This document shows positions 1 through 5,424 of a DNA stretch of 10,393 nt, piece by piece. How positions within the stretch are numbered: position 1 is the stretch's first letter; each line of letters starts with the position of its first letter. The stretch lies in NCBI GenBank assembly GCA_947254895.1, contig CAMYEY010000047.1, positions 1-10,393 on the forward strand, in the 5' to 3' direction. The position numbers were made by a program, and so were the translations under genes. The notes under the pieces were generated by a model. The model saw only the letters and a program-made list of their open reading frames with translations. It did no database searches and had not been told where the DNA came from. This DNA comes from an uncultured Clostridia bacterium (GTDB taxonomy: Bacteria > Bacillota > Clostridia > Saccharofermentanales > DTU023).

Positions 1-1252
1 TTAGGGGGATAGGAATCGTTTCCAGTTGGGCTCCTCCTCCGTCAGAGGTAGGAGTGGGCTGAGTGAGGCTTGCTTTGCTTTCTTTTTCCGGCAGCTTAGT
101 TTGAGCTTGGCCCGATCTTGTATCACCAGGGGATCCAACAGGGATCTCGAGATGACCTGACGCCTGCCTTTGCCGGATGAGCTTAATTAAGCTGACTTCA
201 ATGGCCAGTCTGATATCTCCGGCATAACGTAGGTTGGCTGAAAGCTGAGAGATCTCCTTGATCCAGTCAAGCAAGAGAAACTCAGACATAGTTTGAGAGA
301 GCCTATAAACTTCCTTCAAACCGGCCTCATCTAGGCCATACCACTCATCCATATTTTGTTTGATTTTACTAACCAAAATATTTCTTAAAAATTGGGCGAA
401 TTCTGCAATAAACCGCTCCAGGTCTTTACCAGACATGACCATATCTTCAACCAAATCCAGCACACCTGCCAGGTCGGAGGTCAATAGACAGGAGGTCAGA
501 CGCATTAAAAACTCATCTTGGACGATACCAACGAGATCAAATAGTTTAGCCTTCGTTATGGGGGCGGAGAGACCGGATTTAGCCTGATCCAAAAGCGAGA
601 TAGCATCCCGCATAGCACCGTCTGAAAGCTGGGCAATCAGGGAGAGGGCATCATCCTCAATTCCAATTTGATCGGCTTCACTGATCTTCTTTAAGTTGTC
701 AAAAATATCCGCTTGTCCTATCCGGCGGAAGTCAAATCTGAGACAACGCGATATGACTGTAGCCGGTATGCGGTGCGGCTCTGTAGTTGCTAAAATAAAG
801 ATAGCGTGGGATGGCGGTTCTTCCAGAGTTTTTAAAAGGGCATTAAAGGCACCTGCAGATAGCATATGCACTTCATCAATGATATAAACTCTGTATTTGG
901 CCCGGGTTGGCATAAATACGATCTCGTCTGTAATACGCCTGATATTATCAACACTATTATTAGAAGCAGCGTCAATTTCTATGACATCCATGATGGAACC
1001 ATCCTGGATTCCTTGGCATATTTCGCATTCATTGCAAGGATCACCATCTTTGGGGTGTAAACAATTTACAGCTTTAGCAAAGATTTTAGCCGTGGAGGTT
1101 TTTCCCGTACCGCGGGTGCCGCTAAAGAGATAGGCATGACCGATTTCTCCATTAATAATCGATTGCTTTAATGGATAGGTAACTTGTTTTTGAGCCACAA
1201 GATCTGAAAAAGTTTGAGGACGCCACTCGCGGTAGAGTGCAATATGACTCAT
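1..1252 (-). CDS. dnaX: DNA polymerase III subunit gamma/tau (3' end outside window)
   Basis: This is the clamp-loader ATPase of the replicative polymerase, which loads the beta clamp onto primed DNA. Reading leftwards from ATG at 1252, the frame is open for 417 codons and runs off the window edge without a stop. Residues 1-11 are the usual dnaX opening (M-S-H-I-A-L-Y-R-E-W-R). Walker A is G-T-R-G-T-G-K-T at 45-52. Zinc ligands are C64, C73, C76 and C79, the same positions as in E. coli. Walker B is D-E-V-H at 126-129, and the S-R-C arginine-finger motif is at 168-170. After about residue 375 the chain becomes a Pro/Ser/Gly-rich linker, as expected before the tau-specific part. The start is fixed by AGGAGG at 1257-1262, four bases upstream. 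The gene lies directly downstream of the SRP RNA, an arrangement also known from Bacillus. I see no canonical A-AAA-AAG frameshift heptamer in the visible part. Confidence 0.97.
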   Translation of the reverse strand, partial: MSHIALYREWRPQTFSDLVAQKQVTYPLKQSIINGEIGHAYLFSGTRGTGKTSTAKIFAKAVNCLHPKDGDPCNECEICQGIQDGSIMDVIEIDAASNNSVDNIRRITDEIVFMPTRAKYRVYIIDEVHMLSAGAFNALLKTLEEPPSHAIFILATTEPHRIPATVISRCLRFDFRRIGQADIFDNLKKISEADQIGIEDDALSLIAQLSDGAMRDAISLLDQAKSGLSAPITKAKLFDLVGIVQDEFLMRLTSCLLTSDLAGVLDLVEDMVMSGKDLERFIAEFAQFLRNILVSKIKQNMDEWYGLDEAGLKEVYRLSQTMSEFLLLDWIKEISQLSANLRYAGDIRLAIEVSLIKLIRQRQASGHLEIPVGSPGDTRSGQAQTKLPEKESKASLTQPTPTSDGGGAQLETIPIPL

Positions 1253-1270
1253 ATAACCTCCTAAAAAGAT

Positions 1271-1414
1271 TCGCCACGACTAATCTGCGACCGGTGCAGA
1301 CTGACCCGCGGCACAAGCCAGGATCCGCTTACCGCTGCTTCCTTCCGGACCTGACGGGGTTCACGAGCTGACCTTGCACGGAATCCACAGTCGGCCGCAG
1401 GTTAATCGTGGCGA
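1271..1414 (-). ncRNA. ffs: Signal recognition particle RNA, small bacterial type (4.5S-like)
   Basis: This is the RNA scaffold that binds Ffh and targets nascent membrane proteins to FtsY and the translocon. The diagnostic domain IV tip (GTCAGGTCCGG followed by AAGGAAGCAGC on the minus strand, 1334-1355) is essentially the E. coli sequence, with the GGAA tetraloop and the asymmetric-loop AGCAG. The two ends close into a long helix: TCGTGGCGA at 1406-1414 pairs perfectly with TCGCCACGA at 1271-1279, and pairing continues inward through TTAA and CGCAGG. The molecule is about 144 nt, one long hairpin with no room for an Alu domain, unlike the roughly 270-nt Bacillus scRNA. The ends are inferred from the closing helix. 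A five-T run (1263-1267) follows the helix and lies right against the dnaX Shine-Dalgarno. Confidence 0.95.
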
Positions 1415-1426
1415 CTAACAGAACTT

Positions 1427-1455
1427 ATTATATCAAATTTAACTGAGAAATTCAC
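1427..1455 (-). promoter_or_regulatory. Promoter of SRP RNA and dnaX
   Basis: On the minus strand there is a perfect extended -10, TGATATAAT (hexamer 1427-1432). A weak -35, GTGAAT, lies at 1450-1455 with a 17-bp spacer. The predicted start of transcription is near 1419, a few bases before the SRP RNA helix. The weak -35 is compensated by the TGn extension. The -35 overlaps that of the divergent lipoprotein promoter. Confidence 0.7.
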
Positions 1456-1479
1456 GGAGCTTTGTAAGTAGGCTATAAT
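1451..1479 (+). promoter_or_regulatory. Promoter of the lipoprotein gene
   Basis: TTCACG (1451-1456), a 17-bp spacer and a consensus TATAAT (1474-1479) predict transcription from about 1486. This gives an 87-nt leader before the ATG at 1573. I see no recognisable riboswitch in that leader. The -35 hexamer shares bases 1451-1455 with the -35 of the minus-strand SRP RNA promoter. Confidence 0.6.
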
Positions 1480-1572
1480 TTAATCAATAGCAGTTTAACT
1501 TGCAATCGATAAACCTGTATTTAGAGTAATTTTTAAGTTAACAAACTCAGCTATTTAACAAGCGGGGGAAAT

Positions 1573-2454
1573 ATGAAAGCTAAACTATCATTACTGTTAA
1601 TAGGGGTATTTTTCACTTTGTCATTGTGTGCTTGTACTAACCACGAAAATAAGATCAATAACAAAGGACCAAGAAAATCAGAAACTCAAATTTCTGGCAC
1701 AGAGCTTGTGAGAAAATTGGAAGTTGAAGACCCAGAACAAAATCTATTAAAAGCAAAGAGCTTCTATAATTACAGAAACGAAATCAAGTCAGATTTAGTT
1801 AATAATTTAGATGTAACGGTTAAAGCGGAGTCTATTATTAGGCTCGAGGATGTGCCCGAGCTAAGAGATTTTTCGTCTAATGTTTTCATAGGAACTGTTT
1901 TAAGTATCGATGGTTGCAGTACCACAGTTCTGGATGGCAATTTTCATCCGATACCTGACGAATATGGGAAAATATTGCTACTGAAAAATTTAAGGGGGGA
2001 AATAAAGCAAGATGTTATCGACTTCGGAAGATCTGGTGGTGTAATAACAATCGCAGAATATGAGAAAAATGCCCCGGCGGAAATGATTGCAAATGATGAT
2101 AAGCACCGCCAAGAGGCCGGACAAGAAAATATCGACAAGGAAAATACTTATCAGAATTTCCGTTATGAAAATGATATTACTTTAGAGGCAGGGAAAACAT
2201 ATTTGTTTTTTGCTAATTATGTTGAGTCAACTGACATGTACGCTATTATTGGATTTGAATACGGTTCTAGGGCGATAATTAAGTCTGATACAGAGGTAAG
2301 CCAGTTTTTATCAAGACCTGATTTTGAGAAAGAGCTTAGGCAAAATGCTTCTCTGCCTGGCACATCTCCTGGTTCAGATTTGAAATTGTTAGATAATGCT
2401 ACTGGAGAATATGAGTCTTTAGACGAATTTATTTCTGAATATTTTGAAGAATAA
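1573..2454 (+). CDS. Predicted secreted lipoprotein of unknown function
   Basis: I do not recognise this 293-residue protein. It starts with a type II (lipoprotein) signal peptide: K2 and K4, a hydrophobic stretch at about 5-18, and lipobox L-C-A-C with the acylated cysteine at C21. It should therefore be anchored on the outer face of the membrane. Residues 22-60 are polar and linker-like. The rest alternates short beta-type stretches (V-F-I-G-T-V-L-S-I near 103, K-T-Y-L-F-F-A near 212, M-Y-A-I-I-G-F-E-Y near 225) with acidic loops, and the C-terminus is acidic. The pattern of an 'F-x-G-T-V' strand, then 'L-x-G-K-T-Y-L-F-F-A', resembles an all-beta domain common in uncharacterised Gram-positive extracytoplasmic proteins; that resemblance is an impression, not a family call. 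A G-rich Shine-Dalgarno (1564-1568) sets the start. It looks monocistronic, with its own promoter and no clear terminator. It looks more AT-rich than the transporter genes downstream. Confidence 0.85.
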   Translation: MKAKLSLLLIGVFFTLSLCACTNHENKINNKGPRKSETQISGTELVRKLEVEDPEQNLLKAKSFYNYRNEIKSDLVNNLDVTVKAESIIRLEDVPELRDFSSNVFIGTVLSIDGCSTTVLDGNFHPIPDEYGKILLLKNLRGEIKQDVIDFGRSGGVITIAEYEKNAPAEMIANDDKHRQEAGQENIDKENTYQNFRYENDITLEAGKTYLFFANYVESTDMYAIIGFEYGSRAIIKSDTEVSQFLSRPDFEKELRQNASLPGTSPGSDLKLLDNATGEYESLDEFISEYFEE

Positions 2455-2502
2455 TTGCATGATAAGGCCAAGCTTAGGGAATAAGAGCAATTGCATCTAG
2501 TT

Positions 2503-2595
2503 ACTAATAGTGTCCAGTTTACTTTGGCATTAAGCTGTTGTGAATGGCTTGATGAAAATTTGTCGCCAGGCCTTGCCAGAAAAAACTAATAGTGT
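2503..2595 (+). repeat. Pair of 11-bp direct repeats (ACTAATAGTGT) upstream of metNIQ
   Basis: ACTAATAGTGT occurs exactly at 2503-2513 and again at 2585-2595, 82 bp apart (copy to copy). The second copy fills the end of the spacer of the metNIQ promoter and supplies its TGn extended -10. The first copy is not followed by a -10. The pair could be an operator for a transcription regulator or the trace of a small duplication. Confidence 0.5.
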
Positions 2596-2601
2596 TACAA
2601 T
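2573..2601 (+). promoter_or_regulatory. Promoter of the metNIQ leader and operon
   Basis: TTGCCA (2573-2578, 5/6 to consensus), a 17-bp spacer and TACAAT (2596-2601, 5/6), with an extended -10 TGT directly before it. Transcription should start near 2608, only about 27 nt upstream of the leader-peptide ATG. This is among the best sigma-A-type promoters in the window. Confidence 0.8.
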
Positions 2602-2634
2602 CCATAAGAATTTACACGGAAGGGAGACCCGAAT

Positions 2635-2694
2635 ATGAATAGTATGACTGGTATGATGATGCGGAACAAAGCTATTCATGGAGGGGACTTCTGA
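2635..2694 (+). CDS. Methionine-rich leader peptide of the metNIQ operon (19 aa)
   Basis: This short ORF encodes MNSMTGMMMRNKAIHGGDF and stops with TGA at 2692-2694. Five of its 19 codons are ATG, three of them consecutive (codons 7-9, 2653-2661). It has a strong Shine-Dalgarno, AAGGGAG at 2620-2626, eight bases before the ATG, and begins about 27 nt after the predicted transcription start. An intrinsic terminator follows 36 nt after the stop, and the methionine ABC transporter operon comes next. These are the hallmarks of an attenuator leader peptide such as trpL or hisL. The likely role is to measure elongator Met-tRNA charging by where the ribosome pauses, not to make a functional peptide. 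The start codon lies inside a possible 8-bp hairpin (ATGAATAG 2635-2642 with CTATTCAT 2672-2679), which could tune initiation. The ORF is clear in the sequence; the sensing role is inference from layout and codon content. Confidence 0.82.
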   Translation: MNSMTGMMMRNKAIHGGDF

Positions 2695-2741
2695 TGTAGA
2701 ATCGTCATACTTTATCGTGAAACGAATACAGCGGATGTTCC
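2651..2741 (+). promoter_or_regulatory. Alternative RNA pairings of the metNIQ attenuator (antiterminator and Met-codon helix)
   Basis: The antiterminator pairs 2684-2698 with 2727-2741. It has 13 of 15 positions paired (five, then a U-U mismatch, four, an A-G mismatch, four, with two G-U pairs), and it consumes the whole 5' arm of the terminator. Its left strand covers the last codons and stop of the leader peptide. A competing helix pairs the Met-codon run 2651-2660 with 2701-2710: ten pairs, one of them G-U. An alternative eight-pair version is 2641-2648 with 2704-2711. With that helix formed, the antiterminator would need a pseudoknot. A ribosome stalled on codons 7-9 would block the Met-codon helix and leave the antiterminator free. 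A ribosome at the stop codon would cover 2684-2693 and allow termination. The base pairs are read from the sequence; the switching model is inferred. Confidence 0.72.
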
Positions 2742-2761
2742 AGTTGGACATCCGCTTTTTT
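2730..2761 (+). terminator. Intrinsic terminator of the metNIQ attenuator
   Basis: GCGGATGT (2731-2738) pairs perfectly with ACATCCGC (2748-2755), extended by A2730-T2756 and closed by a nine-base loop. Six Ts (2756-2761) follow. It sits between the leader peptide and metN and points towards metN, so it must be bypassed for metNIQ expression. Confidence 0.9.
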
Positions 2762-2810
2762 ATTGAAGCCTGGTTATTGTCCAACTGGATCGGCAAGGGA
2801 GGAATAAGGA

Positions 2811-3797
2811 TTGATTGAATTTATAAATGTAAGTAAGCGCTTTGGGGAGGTTGAGGCTCTGAGCGATATTAACCTGACAATCAGGGATAATGATTTTTAT
2901 GGGATCATTGGTATGAGTGGCGCAGGTAAATCAACCTTGGTTAGGTTGATCAACGGCCTGATCCAATGTGACTCCGGTCAAGTGGTTGTCGGAGGGCATG
3001 ACATTGCCCAACTTAAGGAAAAGGAACTCAATGACCTGAGAAGTAGTATAGGGATGATTTTTCAGCATTTTAACCTCCTTAGCCAGAAAACAGTTTTGGA
3101 AAATGTTGCCCTGCCCCTAAAGCTTAAGGGTGTCAAGAAAGAAGAAAGGGAAAGTAAGGCCAAGGAAATTTTAAGCCTTGTTAGCTTAGAGAATAAGTTG
3201 ATGGCCTATCCGGCTCAACTTTCCGGAGGTCAAAAGCAGAGGGTTGCTATAGCTAGAGCCTTGATTAACGACAATAAACTGATCTTGTGCGATGAGGCAA
3301 CATCGGCTTTGGATCCTATCACGACCCAGTCAACTTTAAAATTACTAAAGAACCTACAAGAGACACTGGGACTGACTGTTATCATGATCACCCATGAGAT
3401 GGCTGTTATTGAGCAAGTTTGTAATCGAGTTGCTATCTTAGACCAAGGAAAACTTGTTGAAGAAGGACCGGTTAGTGAGATCTTTAAGCAACCTAAGCAT
3501 GCTGCAACTAGAAAACTCTTAGGTATTAAAGAATCTACTGAATTGCAAAGTAAAACGGCAACCAAACTGAGGTTGAGTTTTTCCGGGACGAAAGCTGCAG
3601 AACCTGTCGTTGCTGAGTTGGTTCTTCTGACAGGGCAAAAAATGAGTATTCTCCAAGCTGATACCAGGTTGATCGGCGATAACATCTATGGCCAACTGGT
3701 CATTAGTGTGAACCAGGTAACTGAGCAAATGCTGAGCTTTTTGGAGGAAAAACAAGTTGGTGTATCTCTTGTAGAGGATGAGGAAGATAATGAGTAG
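2811..3797 (+). CDS. metN: Methionine ABC transporter, ATP-binding protein
   Basis: This is the cytoplasmic ATPase of the MetNIQ methionine importer. All nucleotide-binding motifs are present: Walker A G-M-S-G-A-G-K-S-T at 34-42, Q-loop Q85, signature L-S-G-G-Q at 137-141, Walker B ending in D161-E162 with the catalytic glutamate, D-loop S-A-L-D at 165-168, and the switch histidine H195. After about residue 250 comes a C-terminal extension of NIL-domain type, which in E. coli MetN binds methionine and inhibits transport. The 328-residue length is close to that of characterised MetN proteins. The start is TTG at 2811, supported by AGGGAGG at 2796-2802 with an 8-base spacer; no in-frame ATG fits the N-terminus better. 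It is the first gene of metN-metI-metQ, downstream of the Met-rich leader and terminator. Two feedback layers are therefore suggested: attenuation of synthesis and NIL-domain inhibition of activity. Confidence 0.96.
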   Translation: MIEFINVSKRFGEVEALSDINLTIRDNDFYGIIGMSGAGKSTLVRLINGLIQCDSGQVVVGGHDIAQLKEKELNDLRSSIGMIFQHFNLLSQKTVLENVALPLKLKGVKKEERESKAKEILSLVSLENKLMAYPAQLSGGQKQRVAIARALINDNKLILCDEATSALDPITTQSTLKLLKNLQETLGLTVIMITHEMAVIEQVCNRVAILDQGKLVEEGPVSEIFKQPKHAATRKLLGIKESTELQSKTATKLRLSFSGTKAAEPVVAELVLLTGQKMSILQADTRLIGDNIYGQLVISVNQVTEQMLSFLEEKQVGVSLVEDEEDNE

Positions 3798-4443
3798 TTT
3801 GGTTGAATTATTTTTAAAAGAAACATTAAATTCTTTAATTATGACTTTTGCGGCATCTGCTGTTGCCTTTGTCTTCGGCGGAGCCCTGGGATTGGTGATG
3901 GTTTTGACAAAACGTGGAGGGCTTAGGGAAAACCCTATCCTCTATAAGATCCTTGACTGGTTGATTAATCTCTTCAGGTCAATTCCCTTTGTCATCTTGA
4001 TGCTTTTGCTCCTGCCTTTTACCCGAATGCTGGTGTCTACTACAATCGGGGTTAAGGGGACGATTCCTCCCCTGGCTATAGCGGCTATTCCCTTTGTAGC
4101 TAGACTTGTTGAGAACACCTTAAATGAAGTAGATAAAAATCTGATAGAGATGGCCAAATCATTGGGAGCAAGTCATTGGCAGATTTTAAGCGAGGTGATC
4201 ATACCGGAGGCTATGCCTCTCTTAGTCCAGCAGGGAACTATGGCCATAGTGACGATTTTAAGTTACGGGGCTATGGCAGGCTTTACCGGAGGTGGAGGTC
4301 TGGGTGTTGTTGCTATTAATTACGGCTATAATCGTAACAATATGGAAATGTTAGCGATAGCGTCAGCCCTTCTGGTCATTTTAGTACAAATTATTGAAGT
4401 AATAGGAAAGAGAACTTCAAAAAAAATAGATAAAAGAAAGTAA
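3790..4443 (+). CDS. metI: Methionine ABC transporter, permease protein
   Basis: This is the membrane subunit that forms the methionine pathway with MetN. I chose ATG 3790 rather than ATG 3778 because GAGGAAG (3780-3786) is well placed for it and the resulting 217 residues equal the length of E. coli MetI. The protein has about five membrane segments, near residues 13-38, 60-78, 88-106, 148-170 and 187-206. The cytoplasmic coupling loop with the EAA-type motif lies near 117-137 (E-M-A-K-S-L-G-A-S, then I-P-E-A), and N-L-F-R-S-I-P-F near 60-67 is typical of MetI. The start overlaps the end of metN by eight bases, which implies translational coupling. The C-terminus is short, lysine-rich and cytoplasmic. 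Confidence 0.95.
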   Translation: MSSLVELFLKETLNSLIMTFAASAVAFVFGGALGLVMVLTKRGGLRENPILYKILDWLINLFRSIPFVILMLLLLPFTRMLVSTTIGVKGTIPPLAIAAIPFVARLVENTLNEVDKNLIEMAKSLGASHWQILSEVIIPEAMPLLVQQGTMAIVTILSYGAMAGFTGGGGLGVVAINYGYNRNNMEMLAIASALLVILVQIIEVIGKRTSKKIDKRK

Positions 4444-4458
4444 GAAAAGGAAAGAAAA

Positions 4459-5343
4459 ATGAAAAAGATTGTAAGTTTAGTATTAAGTCTCATTTTAGTG
4501 TTATTAGTAGGTTGTGGTGGACAAGGTGGGTCCACTGATGCCGCCGACCAGGCTACCGCGACGCCTGATGCAAATACCAGCCAGAAGGCAGAAAGCAAGC
4601 CTGCTGACGGCAAACTTCAAGTAATCAGAGTGGGGGCATCTATTGTACCCCATGCCGAAATCTTATCCCAAATTAAAGATATCCTAAGAGATAAAGGTTT
4701 TGATCTGGAAATTGTTGAGTTTACCGACTATGTCCAGCCTAACTTAGCCCTTGATGCAGGTGACTTGGATGCCAATTATTTCCAGCATGAGCCCTATCTT
4801 GATTCTTTCAATGAAGAGCATAACCTGGACTTGGTATCTGCAGGTAAGATTCACTATGAACCCTTTGGTATCTATTGCGGGTCTAAGTCGTCTTTGGATG
4901 AACTTGAAGCCGGCGATAAAATATCAGTCCCTAATGATACTACTAATGAGGCACGGGCCTTGGCTCTCCTCGAAGCAGAAGGGGTCATTAAACTTAGAGA
5001 AGGAGCTGGCCTTAAAGCAACTGTCCTTGATATTGTTGAGAATCCGAAGAATGTCGAAGTTATCGAGTTAGAAGCAGCCCAACTAGGTAAATCTATCAAG
5101 GACGTGGCCTTCAGTGTCATCAACGGCAATTATGCTTTACAAGATGGACTCAAGGCTGAAGATGCTGTTGCCTTTGAATCAAAGGATTCAGTCGGTGCGG
5201 ATACCTTTGCTAACATCATAGCTGTTCGAAAAGAAGATGCAGACTCTCCGGCTACTAAAGCCCTAATAGAAGCTCTCTGTTCAGATACGGTTAAACAATA
5301 TATCAAAGATACCTACCAAGGTGCTGTTGAACCATCATTTTAG
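4459..5343 (+). CDS. metQ: Methionine-binding lipoprotein of the ABC transporter (NlpA family)
   Basis: This is the extracytoplasmic substrate-binding component that delivers methionine to MetI. It has 294 residues. The signal peptide K2-K3 plus hydrophobic core ends in lipobox L-V-G-C with the acylated C19. It is followed by a Gly/Ala/Thr/Lys-rich tether to about residue 52. The NlpA fold then begins with I-R-V-G-A-S-I-V-P-H-A-E, and the stretch F-T-D-Y-V-Q-P-N near residue 87 and N-Y-F-Q-H-E-P-Y-L near residue 104 are characteristic of MetQ-type lipoproteins. The Shine-Dalgarno AAAGGAAAG starts at about 4446, and the gap after metI is 15 bases, so the gene is in the operon. MetQ-like proteins may bind L-Met, D-Met or Met-containing dipeptides; the leader supports methionine here. 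Confidence 0.95.
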   Translation: MKKIVSLVLSLILVLLVGCGGQGGSTDAADQATATPDANTSQKAESKPADGKLQVIRVGASIVPHAEILSQIKDILRDKGFDLEIVEFTDYVQPNLALDAGDLDANYFQHEPYLDSFNEEHNLDLVSAGKIHYEPFGIYCGSKSSLDELEAGDKISVPNDTTNEARALALLEAEGVIKLREGAGLKATVLDIVENPKNVEVIELEAAQLGKSIKDVAFSVINGNYALQDGLKAEDAVAFESKDSVGADTFANIIAVRKEDADSPATKALIEALCSDTVKQYIKDTYQGAVEPSF

Positions 5344-5365
5344 TAAAATCAAATTAGTAAAATAA

Positions 5366-5393
5366 AAAATTGGACCTTTTTAGGTCCAATTTT
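5366..5393 (+). terminator. Hairpin terminator or partial terminator after metQ
   Basis: AAAATTGGACCT (5366-5377) and AGGTCCAATTTT (5382-5393) form a perfect 12-bp stem with a TTTT loop. The T-run is part of the 3' arm and is followed by AATTAAAT. The AGCS gene begins only 31 bases later without a convincing promoter in between, so this may only reduce read-through from metNIQ. Confidence 0.75.
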
Positions 5394-5424
5394 AATTAAA
5401 TCAAATACCAAGAAGAGGGTGCAT

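Noticed and set aside
60..95. Programmed frameshift site in dnaX
   Set aside because: The A-rich stretch on the coding strand (GGAAAAAGAAAGC) is not an in-frame X-XXY-YYZ heptamer, and the gene end is outside the window.
360..1133. Several plus-strand open frames of 63-78 codons
   Set aside because: They lie antisense to dnaX, whose protein motifs are unmistakable, and they have no ribosome binding sites or recognisable proteins.
2530..2796. 88-codon minus-strand open frame opposite the metNIQ leader
   Set aside because: It has no suitable ribosome binding site, its sequence looks like non-coding read-through, and it lies opposite a region fully explained by promoter, leader peptide and terminator.
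2602..2810. SAM riboswitch or Met T-box upstream of metNIQ
   Set aside because: Neither the SAM-I core nor the T-box AGGGTGGNACCGCG sequence is present. The leader is instead a short Met-rich ORF plus terminator.
3230..3755. Minus-strand open frames of 151 and 78 codons opposite metN
   Set aside because: They are shadows of the metN reading frame; the plus-strand protein has every ABC motif.
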